From NCBI RefSeq assembly GCF_017464355.1, contig NZ_JAFUAG010000038.1, positions 39,392-103,391 of the forward strand: a stretch of 64,000 bases of DNA. The letters run 5' to 3'. This document shows positions 51,198 to 58,703 of the stretch, in pieces (positions within the stretch are counted from its first letter, which is position 1; every line of letters begins with the position of its first letter). The stretch is from Ruminococcus sp. GTDB taxonomy: Bacteria > Bacillota > Clostridia > Oscillospirales > Ruminococcaceae. The translations under genes were made by a program, and so were the position numbers. Below the pieces are notes generated by a model. That model ran no database searches and was not told where the DNA came from. It saw only the letters and a list, made by a program, of their open reading frames with translations.

Positions 51198-51728
51198 TTA
51201 TTGCTTCTCTTCGCTGTCATCAGGCACAGTGTCCTCAGGCTCGACCTCAACTATCTCCCCTGTAGGTATGCCCTTTTCCTCAGCCTTGCGCTTAGCGACC
51301 ACATCTTCGCCGCTTATCACGCTCTTGAAGGTGTCCACCGTGCGGGAAGCATCTTCCTTCAGCTTGCCCCCTGTCACATACTCCTTCATAGGTGCCACCG
51401 TCCGTCCCAGGTCTTCCTTAAGACGTCCGCTGCCCACATATTCCCTGGCGCCCTTTACCGCAGCGCCTGCCTTGTCCTGTATCTTGCCGCTGGTCACGAA
51501 GTCCTTGGTCTTCTGCACAGCCTTGCCTGCTTCCTCGCCCAGCTTGCCGCTGCCCACAAATTCCTTCGCCGACTTCACTGTCCTGTCTGCATCGTCCTTC
51601 AGCCTGCCGCTCTGCACATATTCTCTCATAGGTGCCACGGTCCTGTCAATGCTGTCCTTGAGCTTTCCGCTCTCCACGAATTCCTTTGCGTTTCCCGCAG
51701 CGTTCGTTATCTTGTCTTTTAAACTCAT
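51198..51728 (-). CDS. Protein of six 20-residue amphipathic repeats
   Basis: ATG 51728 follows AGGAGGCTTGACG. Residues about 16-136 are six tandem units of exactly 20 residues, pattern 'E-[FY]-V-x-[ST]-G-[KR]-[LI]-[KQG]-[DE]-x-x-x-[RKA]-x-V-x-x-x-[KR]'. Examples are 'EFVESGKLKDSIDRTVAPMR', 'EYVQSGRLKDDADRTVKSAK', 'DFVTSGKIQDKAGAAVKGAR' and 'EYVGSGRLKEDLGRTVAPMK'. The repeats would form amphipathic helices, as in LEA- or apolipoprotein-like stress proteins. After a short Lys-rich segment the last about 25 residues are very acidic (Glu/Asp/Pro). There is no signal peptide. Function is unknown; membrane association or desiccation/stress protection would be plausible. Confidence 0.78.
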   Translation of the reverse strand: MSLKDKITNAAGNAKEFVESGKLKDSIDRTVAPMREYVQSGRLKDDADRTVKSAKEFVGSGKLGEEAGKAVQKTKDFVTSGKIQDKAGAAVKGAREYVGSGRLKEDLGRTVAPMKEYVTGGKLKEDASRTVDTFKSVISGEDVVAKRKAEEKGIPTGEIVEVEPEDTVPDDSEEKQ

Positions 51729-51960
51729 CGTCAAGCCTCCTGTTTTCTGAGCCTGTATGTCAGCACAGGCCTGTTGTTTCCTTGTTCATAAACATATATG
51801 CTTTTACATTCAGTACACCGCCATACCTCACATCGGGGACACGGTATCTTCCGCGGCACCAAAGCCTCACAGCTGCATATCCTCCAGCTGACGGTCGTTA
51901 TACTCATCAGTTGTCTGCCCCTTTGAAAGCAGAGCAGTCAGCCCGCCGCGGCAGCGAATC

Positions 51961-52917
51961 TTACTGCTTGTTCAGCCCCAGGAATGCCGCACCGATTATG
52001 CCCGCATCATTGCCAAGCTCTGCAATAACGACCTCGGTGTTCTTCTCAGAGTTCCTTGTGTAAACTTCCTTTGCCACCAGTTCCTTAAGGGGAAGCAGCA
52101 GCGGGTCGCCCTCGTTGCATACACCTCCGCCAATGCAGAGTATGTCGGGCTGGAAGATATTTATGGTGTTTGCAATGCCGCAGGCCAGATACTTTATGTA
52201 ATCATCAACCACCTGCTTGGCAGTGGCATCGCCCTTTCTCATAGCGTTGAAAGCTGTCCTTGCAGATACCTTGCCATGCTCCGCAGCCTCAGCGTGCAGC
52301 GCACTTTCAGGGTGTGCCTCCATAGCTTCCTTAGTCATTCTTATAAGTCCCGTAGCCGAGGAATATACCTCAAAGCAGCCCTTTCTTCCGCAGGTACACT
52401 GAGGACCGTCCACATTGATAACGGTGTGGCCTATCTCAGCCCCCGCAAAGTTGAAGCCTGAGTATATCTTCTTGTTTATGATAATGCCGCCGCCGACACC
52501 TGTGCCAAGGGTAATGCATACAGCATCGTTTGCACCCTTTGCAGCGCCTGCCACGAACTCACCGTAAGCCGCAGCGTTAGCGTCGTTCTCAACATAGCAG
52601 GGCTTGTCGATGTGGGTCTTCATCAGCTCCACAACAGGGAAGTTCAGAAATCCCAGGTTGTTTGAATACTCTATAACACCTGTCTCCGAATTTGCAGTGC
52701 CTGGTGTGCCTATGCCCACCGCTTCGATGTCATCAAGGGTCAGCCCTGCTTCCTTTACAGCCTCCAGAGCCACCTTAGCCATGTCCGCACAGATCTCCTC
52801 ACCGGGTCTGGGCAGGTCGGTCTTGCAGCTTGCCTTGGCAACTATCTCAAAATCCTCGCTCACAACTCCCGCCTTGATGTTTGTTCCGCCAAGGTCGATA
52901 CCAATGTAGTACTTCAT
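51961..52917 (-). CDS. ROK-family glucokinase
   Basis: The 318-residue sugar kinase has the ROK features 'DLGGTNIKAGVV' (phosphate loop), 'VGIGTPG', 'ENDANAAAYGE', 'TLGTGVGGGIIINKKI' and the zinc motif 'CTCGRKGCFEVYSSATGL'. It phosphorylates glucose or a related hexose in the cytoplasm. ATG 52917 follows AAGGAGAATTGGAAG; more upstream codons have no ribosome site. It is close to the mannose-6-phosphate isomerase gene, consistent with hexose use. Whether the substrate is glucose or mannose cannot be told from sequence alone. Confidence 0.92.
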   Translation of the reverse strand: MKYYIGIDLGGTNIKAGVVSEDFEIVAKASCKTDLPRPGEEICADMAKVALEAVKEAGLTLDDIEAVGIGTPGTANSETGVIEYSNNLGFLNFPVVELMKTHIDKPCYVENDANAAAYGEFVAGAAKGANDAVCITLGTGVGGGIIINKKIYSGFNFAGAEIGHTVINVDGPQCTCGRKGCFEVYSSATGLIRMTKEAMEAHPESALHAEAAEHGKVSARTAFNAMRKGDATAKQVVDDYIKYLACGIANTINIFQPDILCIGGGVCNEGDPLLLPLKELVAKEVYTRNSEKNTEVVIAELGNDAGIIGAAFLGLNKQ

Positions 52918-53063
52918 CTTCCAATTCTCCTTATTCCTTATAAATAATGTATAACAGACCCCGCCGCACTGACGCGGCAAGTCATATCTGCTGTTCGTCA
53001 GAACTGCCCCTCATATCAGAGAGTATTCCCTATGTTTCCTCGCCGCAGCTGAACCGCTTTATC

Positions 53064-53549
53064 TCAACAGCCCTGTTCTCCTGCCGCTTCAACATCAGGC
53101 TCCCTGTCAGCAGCCACATTTACTATGTGGTCAAGACACCTTATCTCGTAATGCCTTATGCCATCTATTATCTGATGAGCAAAGCTTGCTTCCCTGAGGT
53201 AGTCCAGCCAGTCCGAGTCCTCTGTCACAACTATCCTGCCTTCTTTATCCACAGTACCCCTGTCCCCGCTCCAGTAGCTTTCGTTAAGTACCGTGGAAGC
53301 TATGCAGTTCTCAAAGGTCAGCCGCCATTTCCTGCCCTCATCGGGAACTATCCTGCGGCAACCCTTAGCAAGCTCTGCCGCCTTTTCCCCGAATTCAGCC
53401 CGCACGGCCTCATCATCTTCCACCGTGCTTTCTTCGGTCCTGGCCGCCATAAGTTCAACGATAAGGTCGTTGTCCCCCAGGTAATATATCCTGTCAAGAT
53501 AAAGATATCTCAGCTTGTCGGTCTCTTCCCTGAACTCCGCAAAAGTCAT
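53064..53549 (-). CDS. Hypothetical protein, 161 residues
   Basis: This soluble, acidic protein starts three bases after the stop of the manA-type gene (53553), so the two are one transcript. There is no signal, membrane segment or motif that I recognise; hydrophobic and charged residues alternate as in an alpha/beta domain, with a pair of Cys in the final third ('EIRCLDHIVN'). Function is unknown. Between this gene and the kinase lies only an unremarkable 146-base gap. Confidence 0.6.
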   Translation of the reverse strand: MTFAEFREETDKLRYLYLDRIYYLGDNDLIVELMAARTEESTVEDDEAVRAEFGEKAAELAKGCRRIVPDEGRKWRLTFENCIASTVLNESYWSGDRGTVDKEGRIVVTEDSDWLDYLREASFAHQIIDGIRHYEIRCLDHIVNVAADREPDVEAAGEQGC

Positions 53550-53552
53550 CTC

Positions 53553-54539
53553 TCAGACCTCGTCTATCCTCGTCAGTATCAGGCTGCACTTGCCCTCAAC
53601 AAAGAACTTTCCGCTGCCCGCAGTAACAAAGATGCTGTCACCCTTCTTGGTGTTGTAAGCCTCTTCCGCAGTGGGCTCAGGCTCACCGTCAGTTACAAAG
53701 GGCTCGCCCTCCAGTATCAGCAGGCTCACGAAAGAGCTGTCATCAGCCTCAAACTCAGCCCTCTCCTCAATGTCAACTTTGTATGTGGTGAAGTATTCGC
53801 ATTTAGCCATAAGCTTCATCTTAGCGCCGTTCTTCTCCACCGCAGGCACATCGGGATACTGCTCCGCAGGCGCCAGCCTGGTAACGTCCTTTGCCTTTTC
53901 CACATGAAGTTCCCTGGGCTTGCCGTCCTTGCCCACTCTGCCGTAATCGTAAATGCGGTAGGTGGTGTTGGAGTTCTGCTGTATCTCCGCGATAAGTATG
54001 CCCTTGCCGATAGCGTGCAGCGTACCCGACTTTATGAAGAACACATCGCCCTTGTGTACAGGAACGTTCTGTGTCACCTCCAGCAGGGTGTTGTCAGCTA
54101 TCCTCCGTGCGAACTCGTCCTTGCTTATTTCATGCTTGAAGCCGTAAAGCAGTTCGGCACCCTCGTCGCAGTCCACAACATACCACATCTCGGTCTTGCC
54201 GTACTCACCCTCCACACGCATAGCGTATTCATTGTCAGGGTGTACCTGCACCGAAAGGTTGTCTTTTGCGTCAATGAGCTTTATCAGTATGGGGAAGTTC
54301 TCGAACTTCTCGCAGTTCTTTCCCAGCACCTGTCTGCCTGCCCTTGCTATATAGTCCTCCAGCGTCATCATGCCGCCGTTCTCATAGTCATCCACCATGC
54401 TCGGGCCGTCCTTGTGGCATGAAAGCTCCCAGCTCTCAGCGACCTTGTCGTAGTCGCACTCCTTGCCGTACTCGTCTCTCAGCCTTGTGCCGCCCCACAG
54501 ATAATCCTTGAAGGCGGGCTTCAACTTAATAATTGCCAT
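53553..54539 (-). CDS. manA: Mannose-6-phosphate isomerase, type I
   Basis: The 328-residue zinc enzyme interconverts mannose-6-phosphate and fructose-6-phosphate. It has 'YLWGGTRLRDEYG' at the N-terminus, the metal site 'SVQVHPDNEYA' with 'GKTEMWYVVD', and the second-shell 'TLHAIGKGILIAEIQQNSNTTYRIYDYGRV' region (read in parts). It belongs to the short Gram-positive form of about 320 residues. The reverse promoter TTGACT/TATTAT at 54616-54588 drives it together with the small gene behind it. Confidence 0.93.
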   Translation of the reverse strand: MAIIKLKPAFKDYLWGGTRLRDEYGKECDYDKVAESWELSCHKDGPSMVDDYENGGMMTLEDYIARAGRQVLGKNCEKFENFPILIKLIDAKDNLSVQVHPDNEYAMRVEGEYGKTEMWYVVDCDEGAELLYGFKHEISKDEFARRIADNTLLEVTQNVPVHKGDVFFIKSGTLHAIGKGILIAEIQQNSNTTYRIYDYGRVGKDGKPRELHVEKAKDVTRLAPAEQYPDVPAVEKNGAKMKLMAKCEYFTTYKVDIEERAEFEADDSSFVSLLILEGEPFVTDGEPEPTAEEAYNTKKGDSIFVTAGSGKFFVEGKCSLILTRIDEV

Positions 54540-54587
54540 ATCATATACCCCTTTTCCATATCAGTGCGTCCAAACACACTCTATATA

Positions 54588-54616
54588 ATAATACCATAGT
54601 TTCGACCTTTAGTCAA
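54588..54616 (-). promoter_or_regulatory. Promoter of the manA operon
   Basis: Reverse-strand TTGACT (54616-54611), 17 bp, TATTAT (54593-54588). Confidence 0.65.
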
Positions 54617-54691
54617 TATTTTTTTAAGATTTAAAATATATCTCTCATAAATTTCCCTGCCCCTTTCATATCATCACATTTTTTCAAAATC

Positions 54692-54720
54692 TTGACAAAT
54701 ACATGATTTGGTGATATACT
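54692..54720 (+). promoter_or_regulatory. Promoter of the first LRR-dockerin gene
   Basis: TTGACA (54692-54697), 17 bp, TATACT (54715-54720). The predicted start is near 54727, within the 5' arm of the next hairpin. Confidence 0.7.
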
Positions 54721-54722
54721 AT

Positions 54723-54767
54723 TTCCTGAACGGGAGAATTTTCCATTCTCCCCCGCATTTTCAGGAA
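54723..54767 (+). promoter_or_regulatory. Nested leader hairpin before the first LRR-dockerin gene
   Basis: TTCCTGAA (54723-54730) pairs with TTCAGGAA (54760-54767), enclosing GGGAGAAT (54732-54739) paired with ATTCTCCC (54745-54752). It lies at the 5' end of the predicted transcript and could protect the mRNA. None of the other three LRR-dockerin genes has it. Confidence 0.5.
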
Positions 54768-54798
54768 CTTATATTATAATAGTATACGGAGGAACAAA

Positions 54799-56658
54799 AT
54801 GACAAAAATAAAAACCACCGCAGCCCTGCTGGCAGCCGTCCTGGCTTTCGGGACTATCGCCCCGTGCCCCGCAGGCAAGGCCCCCTTTGATACCGCCCTT
54901 ACCGCCTCGGCAGAAGACCTCGTTTCAGGGGACTACACCTACACTGTCCTTGAAGACGGCACCGCCGAGATAACAGGCTTCACTGGCACCGCCGCCGAGC
55001 TTGCCCTCCCCGCCGAGGTAAACGGCATAAAAGTTACCGCCGTGGGTGATAGTGCTTTTGAAAAACGTGATGATATCGAAAAGGTCATTATCCCCGAAGG
55101 CTGTACCGTGATCGGAAATTGTGCCTTCGATCTGTGCCCTTCCCTTAAGTCCGTGACTATCCCCGAAAGCGTCACCGATCTGGGCTATATGGCTTTCTAC
55201 TGGTGCGGTTCACTGACATCAGTCAATATCCCCTCAGGCGTGGATAACATTGGCGCCCATACCTTTTATCACTGCACAGCCCTGGAGAAGATAACTATCC
55301 CCGAGGGTGTCACCTCTATAGAGTACAATGCGTTTAAGGAATGCACCGCCCTTTCCGAGATATCCTTGCCCAAAACATTGACATTTATCGACCACGAAGT
55401 CTTCAGGGGTACCAAATGGCTGGAAAACAAGCGCCTTGAAGACCCCATGGTCATCGTCAATGATATTCTTGTCGACGGCTTTGCCTGCACAGGCGATGTG
55501 GTCGTCCCCGACCATATCACACAGATCGCAGGGGGCGCTTTCCACGGCTGCGAGGGCATCACCTCCGTGACCATAGGCGGAAATATCAGTGAAATAGAAT
55601 ACGATACCTTCTGCGGCTGCAAAAACCTTTCAAGTGTCACACTCCCCGACGGTATCACCGCTATATATAACAACGCTTTCAGTGGTACCGCCCTTACCTC
55701 AGTAACTATCCCCGAGGGTGTCCGCGCTGTATACTATGATGCTTTTGCCGATTGCGAAAACCTTGAAAGCATATCCTTCCCCGAGAGCCTTACCTATACA
55801 ACAGGCACATCCTTCCTGAATACCAAGTGGCTTGAAGACAGGCGTGCCGAAGACCCCCTGGTGTCCGTGAACGGTATCCTCATCGACGGCAAAACTGCGA
55901 AGTCAAAGGTAACTATTCCCGATGGCATAAAAATGCTCGCCCCCGATTCTTTCGGATATAATGCCGATATCACCTCCGTAACTATCCCCGAAAGCGTCAC
56001 CGAAATAGGCGCCTGGGCCTTTGAAGGCTGTACCGCCCTCAGCGAGGTGGTCAACAGGAGCAGTATCAGCAGGATCGATCTGGAAACTTTCAAGGATTGT
56101 ACCTCCCTCACCAAGATAAATATCCCCACCACCGTTATCAACATTGATGAGGGTGCTTTCTATAACTGCAAGAGCCTCCCCGTCATATCCCTGCCCTACG
56201 GTATCGTCTGTATAGAAAGAAAAGCCTTCCTTAACTGCGAAGCCCTCGATAACGTCTATATCCCCGACAGCGTCACCGAGATAGGCGACCATGCATTCGG
56301 CTATGTATGGGAAGGCAGATACTATTGTGATAACTTCGGCGGATTTTCCATCACCTGTACCGAAGGCTCCGCAGCGGACAGATATGCCGCAGAGAACAAT
56401 TTCCCCTGCGAATATCTCACCCCGCCCGAATTGACAGACCCCGTCATCGACGATGAGCCCGCCTTCTTCATGAAAGGCGATGTCAATAATGACGGCGAGA
56501 TAGATGTCACCGACCTCATGGCGGTGGCCGCCCATGTAAAATCTATCCGCCCCCTGGAACGACCCGACCTGGCAGATATCAACAGCGACGGAGATGTTAC
56601 CGTAACAGACCTCTCCGCCATAGCCGCCCATGTAAAGGGCATAAGAGCTCTCAGCTGA
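54799..56658 (+). CDS. Secreted BspA-like leucine-rich-repeat protein with C-terminal dockerin (1 of 4)
   Basis: This 619-residue protein has a signal peptide ('KTTAALLAAVLAFG', cleavage near residue 30-38) and about 20 BspA-type (LRR_5) repeats of 23 residues ('xIGxxAFxxCxxLxxVxIPxxV'). Two 46-residue variant units carry 'TKWLENKRLEDPMVIVNDIL' and 'TKWLEDRRAEDPLVSVNGIL'. A short linker is followed by a type I dockerin: 'GDVNNDGEIDVTDLMAVAAHVKSIR' and 'DINSDGDVTVTDLSAIAAHVKGIR' in two calcium-binding halves. The protein should be exported and attached to a cohesin, with the repeats for protein or carbohydrate contact. ACGGAGGAAC precedes ATG. First of four related genes; own promoter and leader hairpin. 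Confidence 0.9.
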   Translation: MTKIKTTAALLAAVLAFGTIAPCPAGKAPFDTALTASAEDLVSGDYTYTVLEDGTAEITGFTGTAAELALPAEVNGIKVTAVGDSAFEKRDDIEKVIIPEGCTVIGNCAFDLCPSLKSVTIPESVTDLGYMAFYWCGSLTSVNIPSGVDNIGAHTFYHCTALEKITIPEGVTSIEYNAFKECTALSEISLPKTLTFIDHEVFRGTKWLENKRLEDPMVIVNDILVDGFACTGDVVVPDHITQIAGGAFHGCEGITSVTIGGNISEIEYDTFCGCKNLSSVTLPDGITAIYNNAFSGTALTSVTIPEGVRAVYYDAFADCENLESISFPESLTYTTGTSFLNTKWLEDRRAEDPLVSVNGILIDGKTAKSKVTIPDGIKMLAPDSFGYNADITSVTIPESVTEIGAWAFEGCTALSEVVNRSSISRIDLETFKDCTSLTKINIPTTVINIDEGAFYNCKSLPVISLPYGIVCIERKAFLNCEALDNVYIPDSVTEIGDHAFGYVWEGRYYCDNFGGFSITCTEGSAADRYAAENNFPCEYLTPPELTDPVIDDEPAFFMKGDVNNDGEIDVTDLMAVAAHVKSIRPLERPDLADINSDGDVTVTDLSAIAAHVKGIRALS

Positions 56659-56669
56659 ATAAGATCAAA

Positions 56670-56700
56670 CGGCACATCTTTTGCAGATGTGCCGCTTTTT
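56670..56700 (+). terminator. Terminator after LRR-dockerin gene 1
   Basis: CGGCACATCT (56670-56679) pairs with AGATGTGCCG (56685-56694), followed by CTTTTT. The stem is closely related to that after gene 3. Confidence 0.8.
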
Positions 56701-56722
56701 CATCTGCCGAAGTTTACCTGCG

Positions 56723-56751
56723 TTGACGGATAAAAATAATTGTGCTATAAT
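56723..56751 (+). promoter_or_regulatory. Promoter of LRR-dockerin gene 2
   Basis: TTGACG (56723-56728), 17 bp, TATAAT (56746-56751). The surrounding sequence (GTTGACGGATAAAA...TATAATATATGAAAATATA) closely matches the gene 4 promoter at 60632-60660. Confidence 0.7.
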
Positions 56752-56843
56752 ATATGAAAATATATGTATTTATTGCTCCCGTGCCCTGATATATAACATA
56801 AACGGCAGCAATATCCCAAGACCGGAAAACGGAGGAAACGACA

Positions 56844-58562
56844 ATGAAAGCCCAAAGAACAGCCGCAGCCCTGCTGGCACTCACCCTTGTCTTCGGCGTA
56901 GGTAACGCCCTGCCCGCAGGTGCCGCCCCGACCGACCAAAGCATTTCAGCACCGTCTAAAACTACCCACATTATCGCAGGAAACATGGGCTATTACGTCG
57001 GCTACAGCTATAATGCCGATGAGAATATCCTGTACATCTACCCCAGAGATACCCACGGCGCTCCCGACACAGTCCTCACCCCCAGACCCCTTGAACTTGA
57101 ATTCAACAAGGAGATAAAAAAGATAGTTATCGATGACGGCATACGGTATCTTCCGTCCTACGCTTTCGCAGGCTGTGATTCTCTTGAAGAGATAGTTATC
57201 CCCGACTCAGTCCGCTGCATTGAGCACGATGCTTTCCCTGTCGGCTCAAAGGTGCTTCGCCACTGTGCTGAGAACCCCCGCTTCATCACCGCAGGAGGCT
57301 GGATAGTGGGCTATGACAAAGAAAAGCTCTCTGCCCAACCCTTTGATGAGGAGCTTATCTTCCCCGCAAGCGTAAAGGGCTTTGCCAATGATGCCCTCCT
57401 CGGCCTGTGGGATGATGACAGCATTTTCATCGACCGCATAACTGTCCCCGACAGTGTCCGCAGTATCGGCGCAAATACTTTCGCAGGCTGCTATGCCCGC
57501 GATATCATCTTCCCCTCGGATGACCTCTATATCGGCAGAGATGCATTCAAGGATACCCGCCTTACCTCCGTCACCATAGGTGCAGGGGATACCCTCGGTG
57601 CGAGGGCTTTCGGTGACAGCAACATCGTTTCCGTCACACTTGCGGAAGGCTTTACTGATATCCCCGATGAAGCTTTCCAAAACAGTAAGCTGGAGGATAT
57701 AACTATCCCCTCGTCGGTGGAGCACATAGGCAGGGACGCCTTCTATAATACCCCTATCACAGACTCTCAGGCCGAAAGCCGCTATGTCATGGCAGATAAC
57801 TGGGTGCTGTACGGGCACTATCCTGAGCAGAACGGCGCTTACAGGAAGAATGCCCTGCCCGCAGGTACCGTGGGTATAGCCGACTATGCCCAGCTCCGAG
57901 GCGAGGCAGACCTCCCCGATACACTCAGGAGCATAGGTGCCTTTGCCTTTTATTCCGAGGAAAATGTCAACCCCGCCCTGGATATCCCGCCCTCGGTCAG
58001 AAGGATCGAAGCAAACGCATTCTTCTCCTATCACCCCGAGAATATCACTTTCCATGAAGGCCTTGAGTATATCGGCTCATTTTCCGTATACTGCCCCAAT
58101 ACCACCGAATTGGTCATACCCTCCACAGTAAGGTACATCGGTGCTGCGGGTCTGATCTTTTCAGGTGAGAATGAGGTGAGCATAACTGTACTCAATCCCC
58201 AATGCGAGATAGGCCAGGCTGACTATTCCTTAGAACGCTGTGGGTTCGTGGTGAACAATGTCATCGGCTACGAGGGCAGCACCGCCCGGCAGCTCTGCGA
58301 AAAATACCACTCCGATCGGGATAAAAGTGCCAGTGACAATATGATGATATTCACCTCCCTCGGCTCACCTTATCCCAAAGGCGATGTCAACCATGACGGC
58401 GAAGTGAATGTCACCGACCTCATGGCAGTGGCCGCCCACGTCAAGGCTATCCGCCCCCTCAATGACCCCGATATAGCCGATATCAACGGCGACGGCGATG
58501 TCAACGTCACCGACCTCTCCGCCATAGCCGCCCATGTAAAGGGCATAAGAGCCCTCAGCTAA
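56844..58562 (+). CDS. Secreted leucine-rich-repeat protein with C-terminal dockerin (2 of 4)
   Basis: This 572-residue protein has a signal peptide ('AAALLALTLVFGVG', cleavage near residue 30) and BspA-like repeats that are more irregular than in its neighbours, interrupted by unique segments ('GHYPEQNGAYRKNALPAGTV'). It ends in a type I dockerin of two calcium-binding halves ('GDVNHDGEVNVTDLMAVAAHV', 'DINGDGDVNVTDLSAIAAHV'). The last about 180 bases are almost the same as in gene 3 and gene 1, suggesting homogenisation of the dockerin. ACGGAGGAAACGACA precedes ATG. It should be exported and docked to a cohesin. Confidence 0.88.
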   Translation: MKAQRTAAALLALTLVFGVGNALPAGAAPTDQSISAPSKTTHIIAGNMGYYVGYSYNADENILYIYPRDTHGAPDTVLTPRPLELEFNKEIKKIVIDDGIRYLPSYAFAGCDSLEEIVIPDSVRCIEHDAFPVGSKVLRHCAENPRFITAGGWIVGYDKEKLSAQPFDEELIFPASVKGFANDALLGLWDDDSIFIDRITVPDSVRSIGANTFAGCYARDIIFPSDDLYIGRDAFKDTRLTSVTIGAGDTLGARAFGDSNIVSVTLAEGFTDIPDEAFQNSKLEDITIPSSVEHIGRDAFYNTPITDSQAESRYVMADNWVLYGHYPEQNGAYRKNALPAGTVGIADYAQLRGEADLPDTLRSIGAFAFYSEENVNPALDIPPSVRRIEANAFFSYHPENITFHEGLEYIGSFSVYCPNTTELVIPSTVRYIGAAGLIFSGENEVSITVLNPQCEIGQADYSLERCGFVVNNVIGYEGSTARQLCEKYHSDRDKSASDNMMIFTSLGSPYPKGDVNHDGEVNVTDLMAVAAHVKAIRPLNDPDIADINGDGDVNVTDLSAIAAHVKGIRALS

Positions 58563-58570
58563 ATGTTTTT

Positions 58571-58603
58571 AAGCGGACGCCTCCTGCAAGTGTCCGCTTT
58601 TTT
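58571..58603 (+). terminator. Terminator after LRR-dockerin gene 2
   Basis: AAGCGGAC (58571-58578) pairs with GTCCGCTT (58592-58599), followed by TTTT. Confidence 0.75.
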
Positions 58604-58623
58604 AACTTTATATCCAATAACTG

Positions 58624-58652
58624 TTTACAAATGAAAAATAAAGTGCTATAAT
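58624..58652 (+). promoter_or_regulatory. Promoter of LRR-dockerin gene 3
   Basis: TTTACA (58624-58629), 17 bp, TATAAT (58647-58652). It differs in -35 and flanks from the other copies. Confidence 0.7.
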
Positions 58653-58703
58653 ATATTCATGTCAGATCTTTAGTTTATCAATTTTTTCAGGAGGTATAAT
58701 AAT

